DNA from: Leeia oryzae DSM 17879
Lineage (GTDB): Bacteria > Pseudomonadota > Gammaproteobacteria > Burkholderiales > Leeiaceae
Assembly: GCF_000376945.1 (NCBI RefSeq)
Contig: NZ_AQXU01000009.1
Span: 1-53,001 of the forward strand
DNA length: 53,001 bases
Direction: 5' to 3'
Part shown: positions 44,313 through 53,001 of the stretch, in pieces
Layout of the letters: every line of letters begins with the position of its first letter
Position numbering within the stretch: the first letter of the stretch is position 1
Notes under the pieces: model-generated
Seen by the model: only the letters and a program-made list of their open reading frames with translations
What the model was told of the DNA's origin: nothing
Database searches by the model: none
Made by a program: the position numbers and the translations under genes

Positions 44313-45608
44313 TTAAAACCATTTATGATCGACCAAGCACTTCTTGTTCTCGATGTGATATTCGAACTCGGAACGGAAATGCTTTGTAAAACTTCTTACC
44401 GGGAATACTGCGGCGTCAGCAAGCGCACAAATAGTCTTCCCTGCCATGTTATTACCGACTGACGTCAGCAGATCCAGATCATCAGGACGGCCAAGACCAT
44501 TCTCGATGCGATGGATCACGCGATACAACCAGCCGGTACCTTCACGACAAGGTGTACATTGTCCACAAGACTCTTCATGATAGAAATAGGCCAAACGCTC
44601 TAGTGCTTTCACCATGCATACGTCTTCGTTCATGACGATCACGGCACCAGAACCCAACATGGAACCTGCTTTGCTGATTGCATCATAATCCATGGTGAGA
44701 TCCATCATGACGTCACCAGGCAGAATTGGGGCCGAAGAACCACCAGGAATGACAGCTTTCAGCTTTTTCCCGTCTTTCATGCCACCGGCCATTTCTAGCA
44801 AGGTTGCAAACGGTGTGCCAAGCGGAATTTCGTAATTGCCAGGGCGATTTACATGACCAGAGATCGAGAAGAGTTTTGTACCACCATTGTTCGGCTTACC
44901 AGCTTCCAGAAACTTGCTGGCACCATCTTTGATAATGAAAGGTACTGAAGCGAAAGATTCTGTGTTATTGATCGTTGTAGGCTTGCCATACAGGCCAAAA
45001 CTGGCAGGGAATGGCGGCTTGAAACGTGGCTGGCCTTTCTTGCCTTCCAGTGATTCAAGCAACGCAGTTTCTTCCCCACAAATATAGGCGCCATAGCCAT
45101 GGTGAGCAAACAAATCAAATGAGAAATCTGATCCTAGAATGCGCTCGCCTAGCAAACCGGCTGCACGAGCCTCATCCAAAGCAGTTTCAAAGCGCTCATA
45201 GACCTCAAAAATTTCGCCATGAATATAGTTATAACCGCGCTTAACACCCATTGCATAAGCGGCAATAATCATGCCCTCGATCAGTGCATGCGGGTTAAAC
45301 CACATGATGTCACGGTCTTTGAATGTACCTGGCTCACCCTCATCCGAATTACAGACAATGTACTTGTCCCCAGGGAATGAGCGTGGCATGAAGCTCCACT
45401 TCAACCCGGTTGGGAAGCCTGCACCACCACGACCACGTAATGATGAATTCTTGATTTCTGCAATTACTTCATCTTGCGGAGTTTGTGCTTCAATCAACTT
45501 TTTAAGCGCAGTGTAACCACCACGAGCCTGATAAGCTGCGAGTGACCAACAGGAAGAGTCTGCGGTATCTACACCTTCAAAAATGACACCCTTTTCAAAG
45601 ACGGCCAT
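44313..45608 (-). CDS. nuoF: NADH-quinone oxidoreductase subunit F
   Basis: A 431-residue NADH-binding subunit. [20 protein letters not shown] is the NADH/FMN loop, [17 protein letters not shown] the FMN site, and [15 protein letters not shown] supplies three of the cysteines for the [4Fe-4S] cluster N3. It oxidises NADH and passes electrons to NuoE and NuoG. It lies two bases after nuoE. Confidence 0.98.
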   Translation of the reverse strand: MAVFEKGVIFEGVDTADSSCWSLAAYQARGGYTALKKLIEAQTPQDEVIAEIKNSSLRGRGGAGFPTGLKWSFMPRSFPGDKYIVCNSDEGEPGTFKDRDIMWFNPHALIEGMIIAAYAMGVKRGYNYIHGEIFEVYERFETALDEARAAGLLGERILGSDFSFDLFAHHGYGAYICGEETALLESLEGKKGQPRFKPPFPASFGLYGKPTTINNTESFASVPFIIKDGASKFLEAGKPNNGGTKLFSISGHVNRPGNYEIPLGTPFATLLEMAGGMKDGKKLKAVIPGGSSAPILPGDVMMDLTMDYDAISKAGSMLGSGAVIVMNEDVCMVKALERLAYFYHEESCGQCTPCREGTGWLYRVIHRIENGLGRPDDLDLLTSVGNNMAGKTICALADAAVFPVRSFTKHFRSEFEYHIENKKCLVDHKWF

Positions 45609-45610
45609 TA

Positions 45611-46096
45611 TTAGTTACCCAATTTATCAAGTTCAGCCAGTTTTGCGTCAATTGCTTCTTTTGACATAAAACTGCACATAGAGTGATTATTCACCAACAG
45701 TACAGGAGCATCACCACAGGCACCCATGCACTCACCTTCAACCAGGGTGAACTTACCATCAGCAGTAGTTTCACCAAAGCCGATGTTCAGCTTTTCTTTG
45801 AGGTAATCTGCAGCAGCGACACCACCACCTAATGCACAAGGCAGGTTGGTACATACAGTAATTTTGAACTTACCGACTGGCTTCAAGTCATACATGTTGT
45901 AGAATGTTGCCACTTCATAGGCCGCAATTGGCGGAATATCCAGATAGTTTGCAACAAACTCAATCAAATCCGTAGAAAGCCAAGATTTTTCTTGCTGTGC
46001 TATGCGCAAAGCACCCATTACTGCGGACTGTTTTTGTGCAGCAGGATACTTGGCTACTTCGCGATCAATTTTTGCGAGTGATTCGGTCGTCAGCAT
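45611..46096 (-). CDS. nuoE: NADH-quinone oxidoreductase subunit E
   Basis: A 161-residue thioredoxin-like [2Fe-2S] subunit (cluster N1a). The cysteines are in [10 protein letters not shown] and [17 protein letters not shown]. The N-terminal helices ([20 protein letters not shown]) are typical. Its start codon overlaps the stop of nuoD by one base. Confidence 0.97.
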   Translation of the reverse strand: MLTTESLAKIDREVAKYPAAQKQSAVMGALRIAQQEKSWLSTDLIEFVANYLDIPPIAAYEVATFYNMYDLKPVGKFKITVCTNLPCALGGGVAAADYLKEKLNIGFGETTADGKFTLVEGECMGACGDAPVLLVNNHSMCSFMSKEAIDAKLAELDKLGN

Positions 46097-47349
46097 TATC
46101 GGTCAATCTCCCCGAACACAATATCTTGAGTCCCAATGATAGCCACAACGTCAGCGATCATGTGGCCACGCGCCATTTCATCCAGTGCAGCCAAGTGTGA
46201 GAAGCCCGGTGCGCGAATTTTCAAGCGATAAGGCTTATTGGCACCATCAGTGACCATATAAATACCGAACTCGCCTTTTGGATGTTCCACGGCTGCGTAT
46301 GTTTCACCAGCTGGTACGTGCATACCCTCTGAGAACAGTTTGAAATGATGGATCAGTTCTTCCATATTCGTCTTCATGTCAAGACGGCTTGGAGGTGCTA
46401 CTTTATGGTCATCCACAATCACTGGACCAGGATTCTTACGAAGCCAATCCACACATTGTTTTACGATTCTGTTTGACTGACGCATTTCTTCAACGCGAAC
46501 CAGATAGCGGTCGTAGCAATCACCATTTGTACCGACCGGAATGTCAAAGTCCAGACGGTCATATACTTCGTAAGGCTGCTTCTTGCGCAAATCCCAAGCG
46601 ATGCCTGAGCCACGAAGCATAGGGCCTGTCATACCCAATGACAAAGCACGCTCTGGCGTGACGATACCGATATCGACGGTACGCTGCTTCCAGATGCGGT
46701 TATCTGACAACAGGGTTTCATAGTCGTCTACGCATTTCGGGAAACGGTTTGTAAAGTCTTCAATGAAGTCAAGCAAGGAGCCCTGACGGTTCTCGTTCAG
46801 CTTGCGAATTGCATCTGCATTTTTCAGCTTGGAAACTTCATATTGAGGCATGCTGTCTGGCAAGTCACGATACACACCACCAGGTCGATAATAGGCAGCA
46901 TGCATGCGCGCACCAGATACGGCTTCGTAGCAATCCATCAGGTCTTCACGCTCGCGGAAAGCGTAAAGGAAGACGGTCATTGCACCAATATCCAGTGCAT
47001 GCGCGCCAATCCACAGCAAGTGATTCAGGATCCGTGTAATTTCATCAAACATGACCCGGATGTATTGCGCACGCTCAGGCACTTTGACGCCCATCAGATT
47101 CTCGATGGCCATCACATAAGCGTGTTCATTACACATCATGGAGACATAATCCAGACGATCCATGTAAGGAACACTCTGGATGAAAGTCCTGGTTTCTGCC
47201 AGTTTTTCTGTACCACGGTGCAGCAGGCCTACGTGCGGATCTGCACGCTCCACCACTTCACCATCCAACTCTAAAATCAGACGCAAAACCCCGTGCGCAG
47301 ACGGATGCTGCGGACCGAAGTTAAGTGTGTAATTGCGAATCTCAGCCAC
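46096..47349 (-). CDS. nuoD: NADH-quinone oxidoreductase subunit D
   Basis: A 417-residue subunit that lines the quinone site, related to NiFe-hydrogenase large subunits. GTG at 47349 is chosen as start: GGAGGG lies five bases upstream and the length is then that of the family. The frame opens to 47397 inside nuo[21 protein letters not shown] carries the quinone-binding His. The start overlaps the end of nuoC by eight bases, suggesting coupled translation. Confidence 0.96.
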   Translation of the reverse strand: MAEIRNYTLNFGPQHPSAHGVLRLILELDGEVVERADPHVGLLHRGTEKLAETRTFIQSVPYMDRLDYVSMMCNEHAYVMAIENLMGVKVPERAQYIRVMFDEITRILNHLLWIGAHALDIGAMTVFLYAFREREDLMDCYEAVSGARMHAAYYRPGGVYRDLPDSMPQYEVSKLKNADAIRKLNENRQGSLLDFIEDFTNRFPKCVDDYETLLSDNRIWKQRTVDIGIVTPERALSLGMTGPMLRGSGIAWDLRKKQPYEVYDRLDFDIPVGTNGDCYDRYLVRVEEMRQSNRIVKQCVDWLRKNPGPVIVDDHKVAPPSRLDMKTNMEELIHHFKLFSEGMHVPAGETYAAVEHPKGEFGIYMVTDGANKPYRLKIRAPGFSHLAALDEMARGHMIADVVAIIGTQDIVFGEIDR

Positions 47350-47935
47350 CGTAGCCCTCCTCACGAATAATACGCGGAGTATTCTCACGCGGCTCAATCG
47401 TTACGGGCTGATATACAACCCGTTTTAGTTCTTCATCGTAGCGCATCTCAACGTTGCCAGAGACAGGGAAATCCTTGCGGAAAGGATGTCCAACAAAACC
47501 GTAATCCGTCAGAATCCGGCGCAGGTCTGGATGTCCAAGGAATACAATGCCATAGAGGTCAAATGCCTCGCGCTCGAACCAGTTGACAGAACTCCAGACA
47601 TCGATCAGCGAATCTACCGAAGGAATATCATCATTTTCACAGAACACACGCACGCGAACGCGCTGATTCAGCTCAACAGACAACAGCTGGTATACAACCG
47701 CAAAACGTGAGCCATCCCAAGCACCATCGGCGTAGGCACTGTAGTCAACGCCGCACACATCGATACACTGATCAAATTTCAGCTGCTGGTGATCGCGCAA
47801 ACCAGTCATGGCGGCTTTCAATGAAGCTGCTTTTACAACAATTGTTAACTGGTCTGCTTGAACAAAATGATTTACAAGGAAATCGCCCAGAACAGACTGA
47901 AGCGTTTCCAAAAGACGGGAATTATTTTGAGACAT
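47342..47935 (-). CDS. nuoC: NADH-quinone oxidoreductase subunit C
   Basis: A 197-residue subunit of the 30 kDa family. ATG at 47935 ([13 protein letters not shown]) is preferred; the frame extends to 48031 inside nuo[21 protein letters not shown] and [20 protein letters not shown] are the family signature. It docks NuoD on the quinone module. The gap to nuoB is five bases. Confidence 0.96.
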   Translation of the reverse strand: MSQNNSRLLETLQSVLGDFLVNHFVQADQLTIVVKAASLKAAMTGLRDHQQLKFDQCIDVCGVDYSAYADGAWDGSRFAVVYQLLSVELNQRVRVRVFCENDDIPSVDSLIDVWSSVNWFEREAFDLYGIVFLGHPDLRRILTDYGFVGHPFRKDFPVSGNVEMRYDEELKRVVYQPVTIEPRENTPRIIREEGYGG

Positions 47936-47940
47936 GTCTA

Positions 47941-48423
47941 TTAACCCTGACGTGCAATAGTGCAGGTGCGCTTGATCTTGTTTTGCAGCTGGATCAAGCC
48001 GTATAGCAGTGCTTCCGCTGTAGGCGGGCAACCAGGGACATAAACATCCACCGGCACAATCCGGTCACAGCCGCGCACCACAGAATATGAGTAATGATAA
48101 TAGCCGCCACCGTTGGCACAGGAGCCCATCGACAAAACCCAACGAGGTTCTGCCATCTGGTCGTACACTTTACGCAAAGCTGGCGCCATTTTGTTACACA
48201 AAGTTCCGGCCACAATCATCAGATCCGACTGGCGCGGACTAGGGCGGAAAATAATACCAAACCGGTCCAGATCATAACGGGCCGCACCTGCGTGCATCAT
48301 CTCAACAGCACAGCAGGCCAGACCAAATGTCATCGGCCACAGTGAACCGGTTCGAGTCCAATTCAACACCTTATCAGCAGATGTTGTGATGAAACCCTTC
48401 TCCAATACGCCATCTATTCCCAT
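47941..48423 (-). CDS. nuoB: NADH-quinone oxidoreductase subunit B
   Basis: A 160-residue subunit that carries the terminal [4Fe-4S] cluster N2. The tandem cysteines are in [10 protein letters not shown], with others in [16 protein letters not shown] and [15 protein letters not shown] at 48423 gives the standard N-terminus ([11 protein letters not shown]); the frame opens to 48444. It overlaps the end of nuoA by ten bases. Confidence 0.97.
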   Translation of the reverse strand: MGIDGVLEKGFITTSADKVLNWTRTGSLWPMTFGLACCAVEMMHAGAARYDLDRFGIIFRPSPRQSDLMIVAGTLCNKMAPALRKVYDQMAEPRWVLSMGSCANGGGYYHYSYSVVRGCDRIVPVDVYVPGCPPTAEALLYGLIQLQNKIKRTCTIARQG

Positions 48424-48770
48424 TCTAGCGCGCCTTTTTTCCACAGATACACAAAGCCAATCACGAATTCAGCAATAAAGATCAGCATAGAAACGAAACC
48501 TAGCATGCCAATTTCTTTAATTGAAATTGCCCAAGGAATCAGAAATGCCGTTTCCAAGTCAAATACAATAAACAGAATTGCCACCAGATAATATCGGACA
48601 TCAAACTGCATACGGGCATCTTCAAATGCGACAAAACCACATTCATATGCAGAGATTTTTTCGGCATCGGGACGGTTAGGACCAATCAGGGAGCCCAGCA
48701 ATACCGGACCCACACCAACAGCCAAACCAATCACAACGAAGAGCAAAACGGGAAAATATTGTTGCAACAT
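48414..48770 (-). CDS. nuoA: NADH-quinone oxidoreductase subunit A
   Basis: A 118-residue membrane subunit with three helices, first gene of the operon. [20 protein letters not shown] is the conserved quinone-site loop and [13 protein letters not shown] follows. The operon promoter should lie between it and tRNA-Leu, in the 55 bases after 48770, or further upstream if the operon is read through from tpiA-secG-tRNA-Leu. Confidence 0.97.
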   Translation of the reverse strand: MLQQYFPVLLFVVIGLAVGVGPVLLGSLIGPNRPDAEKISAYECGFVAFEDARMQFDVRYYLVAILFIVFDLETAFLIPWAISIKEIGMLGFVSMLIFIAEFVIGFVYLWKKGALEWE

Positions 48771-48825
48771 ACCGCCCCCAACCGCCCGGAGCTTTGCCAG
48801 GCATTTGCTTATAAGACAAGAATTC

Positions 48826-48910
48826 TGGTGCCGACAGTGAGACTCGAACTCACACAGCTTTCGCCACTACCCCCTCAAGATAGCGTGTCTACCAATTTCA
48901 CCATGTCGGC
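48826..48910 (-). tRNA. tRNA-Leu(GAG)
   Basis: An 85-base class II tRNA on the minus strand: acceptor GCCGACA, D-arm GGTGAAATTGGTAGACAC, anticodon stem CTATC/GGTAG around TTGAGGG (anticodon GAG), long variable arm TGGCGAAAGCTGTG, T-arm GAGTTCGAGTCTC, encoded CCA. It sits between secG and nuoA, the common betaproteobacterial order. Confidence 0.97.
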
Positions 48911-48931
48911 CCTAAAATTCACTACTGAATT

Positions 48932-49273
48932 TTAATTGGGAATCTGCTGTCCCTGTCCGGCAGGTTTTACCGGCTGCTGCTGAGACACAGATGAAGGCGC
49001 CACGGCCGTGCTCATCACACTACCTGAACCACCTTTTTGCACCGCAACCATGGACAACCCCAGGCTGGACGCAAAGAAAATAACTGCCGCGATTGCGGTT
49101 CCACGACTCAAGAAGTTAGCAGAACCCGAAGCACCAAACAGACTACCAGATGCGCCAGAACCAAATGCCGCACCCATATCCGCACCCTTGCCTTGCTGCA
49201 ACAACACCAGCACGATTACCGCTGCTGCTGACGCAATATTAACAATCAAGAGTAAAGTCTTAAGCCATTCCAT
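48932..49273 (-). CDS. secG: Preprotein translocase subunit SecG
   Basis: A 113-residue membrane protein with two hydrophobic helices (LLLIVNIASAAAVIVLVLLQ and TAIAAVIFFASSLGLSMVAV) and the conserved loop GKGADMGAAFGSGASGSLFG. The tail is rich in Gln and Pro. It supports the SecYE channel. It follows tpiA by 15 bases, an order conserved in many proteobacteria. Confidence 0.96.
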   Translation of the reverse strand: MEWLKTLLLIVNIASAAAVIVLVLLQQGKGADMGAAFGSGASGSLFGASGSANFLSRGTAIAAVIFFASSLGLSMVAVQKGGSGSVMSTAVAPSSVSQQQPVKPAGQGQQIPN

Positions 49274-49288
49274 TTTGAATTCTACCGT

Positions 49289-50044
49289 TTATCGGAAGTT
49301 TCGACAAATCTTGACAAACTCTTCCGCTTTGAGAGATGCCCCCCCTACCAACGCTCCGTCGATATCAGGCATAGCTCGTAATTGTGCCGCATTTTCAGAT
49401 TTAACGCTACCCCCGTAAAGGATTTTCAGCCCATTTGCTGTCTCAAATGCGACGTTGCGAATTGTGTCGCGGATATATTTGTGTATTTTTTGCGCATAAT
49501 CAGGTGTAGCAACTTTTCCTGTCCCAATTGCCCAAACCGGTTCGTAAGCTATTACTACATTCGCCCATTCGGATGCGGTAAGTGCATCGCACAGGGGATG
49601 CAACTGACGGGAAATCACAGATTCGGTTTCCTGAGCTTCGTATTGCTGTAGCGTCTCGCCTACACAGATGACCGGTCTGATGCCATGCGCTAGAGCCTGT
49701 TTTGTCTTCTCAAGTACAGTGTTGTCGGTTTCATGATGATAGGTCCGCCGTTCTGAATGCCCTACCAAGGTAAATCCAACATTGAATTCCTTCAGCATAA
49801 GCGCCGAAATTTCACCTGTAAACGCGCCTGACGCGTGCGCCGAAACATCCTGAGCACCATACTGGACCGATGCCCCATTCAGTAATTGCGAAACCTGAGC
49901 CAGGTAGATGGACGGGACAGCCACACCGACCTGCACATCTTCTGCTGACCATGTTTCCGCCAGCAAACCGGACAACAATGACTCATTTTCTGCCTTGCTG
50001 CCGTTCATTTTCCAATTGCCGATTACCAATCCGCGTCCAGACAT
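49289..50044 (-). CDS. tpiA: Triosephosphate isomerase
   Basis: A 251-residue TIM barrel of normal length. Catalytic residues are seen in GNWKMNG (Lys), VGHSERR (His) and AYEPVWAIGTG (Glu), with the phosphate-gripping LYGGSVK near the end. It interconverts dihydroxyacetone phosphate and glyceraldehyde-3-phosphate. A bidirectional terminator lies 30 bases before its start and separates it from pst genes. Confidence 0.98.
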   Translation of the reverse strand: MSGRGLVIGNWKMNGSKAENESLLSGLLAETWSAEDVQVGVAVPSIYLAQVSQLLNGASVQYGAQDVSAHASGAFTGEISALMLKEFNVGFTLVGHSERRTYHHETDNTVLEKTKQALAHGIRPVICVGETLQQYEAQETESVISRQLHPLCDALTASEWANVVIAYEPVWAIGTGKVATPDYAQKIHKYIRDTIRNVAFETANGLKILYGGSVKSENAAQLRAMPDIDGALVGGASLKAEEFVKICRNFR

Positions 50045-50075
50045 TATCTCTCCTCACCCGCTCAGTTCTGCGCAT

Positions 50076-50103
50076 AAAAAAACCGACTTATGTCGGTTTT
50101 TTT
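50076..50103. terminator. Bidirectional terminator between pstA and tpiA
   Basis: AACCGAC and GTCGGTT form the stem around a TTAT loop, flanked by at least five A on the left and seven T on the right. It ends the pst transcript coming from the right. A second weaker hairpin (CACACT...AGTGTG, about 50119-50142) lies just before it. Confidence 0.85.
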
Positions 50104-50126
50104 ATGATAGCATTTTTGGCACACTC

Positions 50127-50180
50127 TCATATAGTGTGTGGCTTTAGAAGCCCCTGTATTTCCAGTGAGAATGTACTCAT
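50127..50180 (-). pseudogene. 17-codon frame where pstB would start
   Basis: After the pstA stop, an ATG 19 bases on opens a frame (MSTFSLEIQGLLKPHTI) that stops at 50127. The first residues are similar in style to PstB N-termini, but it is too short to identify. It may be the stub of a deleted pstB or chance. Confidence 0.2.
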
Positions 50181-50199
50181 GTGGATTTTTGGCATCGGT

Positions 50200-51081
50200 T
50201 TAATATTTGCTTTGCTTAAAGACAGCACGCGTTATAATATTCAGCGACAACACAGCCAGTGTTATCAGCGCGGCTCCCGCCCATGCGATTCCTTGCCAAT
50301 TTTCATAAGGGCTCATCGCATACTGAAAAATCACCACTGGCAAGTTTGCCATTGGCTGATTCATGTTCAGGCTCCAGAATTGATTATTGAGTGCGGTAAA
50401 GAGCAGTGGCGCGGTCTCACCGCTAATCCGGGCCACAGCAAGCAGGATGCCGGTCAAGATACCGTTCTTTGCGGCAATCAACGATACCGTAAATACGGTT
50501 TTGCGCTGTGATGCACCCAAACCATATGCTGCTTCACGCATCTCGGTTGGCACTAACAACAGCATGTTTTCTGTCGTACGGACAATGATTGGCATCGCGA
50601 TGATTGCCAGCGCAATCGAACCCGCCCAACCTGAAAAATGTTGCAGGGTTGCAACCACAACCGTATAGATGAAAAGGCCAATGACGATAGATGGTGCTGA
50701 CAACAGAATGTCATTGATAAAGCGGATGGTATTGGCAAGACGGCTATTTTTGCCATACTCAGCCAGGTAGATGCCGGCAATCACGCCCACAGGGGCGGCA
50801 ATCAGCGTACTCACCAGAATCATCAGCAAACTGCCGACAATGGCGTTCAGCAAACCGCCATCGGCGCCTGGTGGAGGCGTCATTTTGGTCAACAGATCCA
50901 AGTGCATTGCACCAAAACCACGGTTGAACAAGGTGAACAGAATCCAGCAAAGGAAGAACAGACCCACACCAGTCGCTGCAGTAGCGGCAACCATGGAGAT
51001 CAAGTTTTTGATTTTTCTACGCTTGAAATGTGACATTTCTTTTGCGCCCAGCGCAATGGCGGTACCTTGACCCAGACTCAT
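50200..51081 (-). CDS. pstA: Phosphate ABC transporter permease PstA
   Basis: A 293-residue inner-membrane permease with six or so helices. AEYGKNSRLANTIRFINDIL and the EAA-type loop REAAYGLGASQRKTVFTVSL are typical of PstA. Its ATG overlaps the pstC stop by four bases (ATGA). The terminator follows 100 bases later, so pstA is the last recognised gene of the operon and pstB is not next to it. Confidence 0.95.
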   Translation of the reverse strand: MSLGQGTAIALGAKEMSHFKRRKIKNLISMVAATAATGVGLFFLCWILFTLFNRGFGAMHLDLLTKMTPPPGADGGLLNAIVGSLLMILVSTLIAAPVGVIAGIYLAEYGKNSRLANTIRFINDILLSAPSIVIGLFIYTVVVATLQHFSGWAGSIALAIIAMPIIVRTTENMLLLVPTEMREAAYGLGASQRKTVFTVSLIAAKNGILTGILLAVARISGETAPLLFTALNNQFWSLNMNQPMANLPVVIFQYAMSPYENWQGIAWAGAALITLAVLSLNIITRAVFKQSKY

Positions 51082-52067
51082 CTTGAGCCCTCCTTACGTT
51101 CTGCTTTTGCAATCATGATGCGGGCTGCGGCAAGTACCGCAAAGGTAATGGCGAACAGAATCAAGCCCAATGTAATCAAGGCAGAAACATGTAATGGATT
51201 TGATGCTTCGGCAAACTCGTTTGCCAGTAGTGAAGCAATGCTATTACCGGATTCAAATAATGAGATGCTGATATTGTTTGCATTGCCGATCATGAACGTA
51301 ACAGCCATGGTTTCCCCTAGCGCCCGTCCCAGACCCAGCATCACGCCCCCCACCACCCCAACGCGGGTATAAGGCAAGACGATGTCCCACACGACTTCTG
51401 AGGTAGTAGCACCTAGGCCATACGCCGACTCTTTAAGCGTTGCTGGTACGACGGCAAACACATCCCGCATCACCGCACTGATAAACGGGATAATCATGAT
51501 GGCGAGCACAATGCTGGCTGGCAAAATCCCGATACCGATCGGCGGTCCTTGGAAAAGCGGGCCAACCAGCCACAAGTTGCCAAACCATTCCGTCAGCGCA
51601 GGTTGCAGGTGCTCAGACAAGAATGGCGCTAGAATGAACAGACCCCACATGCCATAGATAATGCTGGGAATCCCTGCCAATAACTCAATGGCCGTTCCAA
51701 TCGGACCACGGAGCTTCAGCGGGCACAATTCGGTCAGGAAAACTGCAATCCCAAAACTGACTGGCAATGCCAGCAGCAGTGCAATCAGTGACGTGACTAA
51801 TGTCCCGTAAATGGCAGGCAAGGCACCATAAATATGCTGCACTGGATCCCAGGTTGTACTTGTCAGAAACCGCCAGCCAAAATGTTCATACACAGGACCA
51901 GCGCCAGAAATCAGCGAGAGAACAATCGCGCCAAGCACGGTCAGCACAACAAATGCCATACTGATTGCGATGACTTTGAATGCGTTGTTTTTCTTTCTCT
52001 CCGCAATGACCAGGTTGCGGTAACCCTGATCAGGCTTGGCAATATTATCTGCCGCTATATTTTGCAT
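51078..52067 (-). CDS. pstC: Phosphate ABC transporter permease PstC
   Basis: A 329-residue permease. ATG at 52067 is preferred to GTG at 52076 because AAGGG lies eight bases upstream. FLTELCPLKLRGPIGTAIEL, AGIPSIIYGMWGL and the EAA loop KESAYGLGATTSEVVWDIVL are family landmarks. It pairs with PstA as the channel for phosphate taken up by PstS. The gap to pstS is about 90 bases. Confidence 0.95.
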   Translation of the reverse strand: MQNIAADNIAKPDQGYRNLVIAERKKNNAFKVIAISMAFVVLTVLGAIVLSLISGAGPVYEHFGWRFLTSTTWDPVQHIYGALPAIYGTLVTSLIALLLALPVSFGIAVFLTELCPLKLRGPIGTAIELLAGIPSIIYGMWGLFILAPFLSEHLQPALTEWFGNLWLVGPLFQGPPIGIGILPASIVLAIMIIPFISAVMRDVFAVVPATLKESAYGLGATTSEVVWDIVLPYTRVGVVGGVMLGLGRALGETMAVTFMIGNANNISISLFESGNSIASLLANEFAEASNPLHVSALITLGLILFAITFAVLAAARIMIAKAERKEGSR

Positions 52068-52160
52068 TGCACACACCCTTAGACTATCATGACTTACGCA
52101 TCAGGCCGTCACTTATGTACGGCCTGGTAACACACTGTTTTTTACAGTGATTCGGCCACA

Positions 52161-53001
52161 TTACTTCCAGATCGGCTTGCCAGCGGCATCCTTGATGTTG
52201 GCTTTCCAGCTTTCTTGCAACTGGGTCACCAGTGCGGCTGGCAGCGGCACATAGTCCAGCTCGCGAGCTGCTGCACCACCGTTTTTCAGTGCCCAGTCAT
52301 AGAACTTCAGCACTTGCAGGCCGTTTTCAGGGTTGGCTTGCACTTTCTGCATCAGGATGAAACTGGCACCCGTGATTGGCCAGCTGTTCTTGCCTGGCTC
52401 GTTGGTCAGGATTTCATAGAAACCTGGGGCTTTAGACCAGTCGGCGTAAGAAGCAGCGGCCTGGAATGTGGTGTCATCCGGCTGCACAAACTGGCCTTCC
52501 TTGTTCTGCATGGACACGTAATCCATCTTGGTCTTCTTGGCGTAAGCGTATTCCACGTAGCCAATGGCACCCTTGATACGCTGCACGTAAGACGCAACGC
52601 CTTCGTTACCCTTGCCGCCGACACCTTCCGGCCAGGCCACGGCAGTACCGGCACCTACCTTGGTTTTCCATTCTTCGCTGACTTTGGACAGGTAGTTCGT
52701 GAAGATGAAAGAGGTACCAGAACCATCTGAACGGCGTACCACGACGATATTGCTGTCTGGCAGTTTCACGCCCGGGTTCAGGGCCACAATCGCTTTGTCG
52801 TTCCAGGTCTTGATCTTGCCCAGGTAGATATCAGCCAGTACAGCACCAGACAGTCTCAATTGACCACCCACCACGCCGTCCAGGTTTGCAACCGGTACCA
52901 CGCCACCGATGATGGCCGGGAACTGGGTCAGGCCGTTCTTGGTTTGTTCTTCCAGGGTCATTGGCATGTCGGATGCGCCAAAGTCCACGGTTTTAGCCGT
53001 A
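52161..53001 (-). CDS. pstS: Phosphate-binding protein PstS, partial (N-terminus beyond the window)
   Basis: The C-terminal 280 residues of a periplasmic phosphate-binding protein. VDFGASDMPMT is the anion-site segment; VVRRSDGSGTSFIFTNYLSK is the phosphate-coordinating SGT loop; VAWPEGVGGKGNEGVASYV is also family-typical. The signal peptide and start lie past 53001. It is the first gene of pstSCA here, probably under PhoB control, but the promoter is outside. Confidence 0.96.
   Translation of the reverse strand, partial: TAKTVDFGASDMPMTLEEQTKNGLTQFPAIIGGVVPVANLDGVVGGQLRLSGAVLADIYLGKIKTWNDKAIVALNPGVKLPDSNIVVVRRSDGSGTSFIFTNYLSKVSEEWKTKVGAGTAVAWPEGVGGKGNEGVASYVQRIKGAIGYVEYAYAKKTKMDYVSMQNKEGQFVQPDDTTFQAAASYADWSKAPGFYEILTNEPGKNSWPITGASFILMQKVQANPENGLQVLKFYDWALKNGGAAARELDYVPLPAALVTQLQESWKANIKDAAGKPIWK

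Noticed and set aside
33837-48770. Many long open frames on the plus strand opposite the nuo genes
   Set aside because: They lie opposite strongly conserved complex I genes, have no ribosome sites and read as low-complexity translations of the other strand.

Overview
The window is bacterial chromosomal DNA, most likely from a betaproteobacterium of the Neisseriales/Chromobacteriaceae kind. The evidence is gene order and protein character: thrS-infC-rpmI-rplT-pheS-pheT-ihfA-merR followed by tRNA-Pro, and tRNA-Val, a DUF2818 gene, nuoN to nuoA, tRNA-Leu, secG and tpiA. I cannot name the genus from sequence alone. Nearly all housekeeping genes lie on the minus strand.

Layout. (1) 1-10435 is a catabolic block for inositol-type compounds: partial iolC kinase, an ABC importer (permease, double ATPase, binding protein) and a MocC-like TIM-barrel enzyme. 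These are followed by a second minus-strand operon encoding a membrane di-iron oxygenase, a Rieske ferredoxin and a ferredoxin reductase in the order mocD-mocE-mocF, plus another TIM-barrel protein. A divergent LacI-family regulator closes the block. The best reading is uptake and oxidative demethylation of a methylated inositol or inosamine (rhizopine-like), feeding the inositol pathway.

(2) 10436-26011 is an accessory region. It begins with two decayed genes placed end to end: a LivJ-type binding protein and the N-terminal half of an integron-type integrase. Next to the dead integrase is an attI-like core site and two gene cassettes, each closed by an attC-like imperfect palindrome (a HEPN-motif protein and a CPCC cysteine-rich protein). 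Then come a GNAT acetyltransferase, an AbiE-type toxin-antitoxin pair with an 11-base G tract inside the antitoxin gene and two operators around its promoter, a second HEPN-motif protein, a CoiA-like protein and a membrane protein. An AT-rich part holds two relatives of tyrosine recombinases lacking catalytic residues, an H-NS-family protein and an IS3-family remnant. The region ends with an excisionase-like gene and an apparently intact tyrosine recombinase next to the 3' end of tRNA-Pro(GGG), the usual arrangement of an element integrated at a tRNA gene.

(3) 26012-33775 is core translation: tRNA-Pro, a MerR-type regulator, ihfA, pheT, pheS, rplT, rpmI, infC (apparent ATC start), thrS and tRNA-Val(GAC). 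(4) 33837-48770 is the complete fourteen-gene complex I operon nuoA to nuoN with a trailing DUF2818 gene. (5) 48826-53001 holds tRNA-Leu(GAG), secG, tpiA, and the phosphate importer genes pstA, pstC and partial pstS. pstB is missing from its expected place after pstA.
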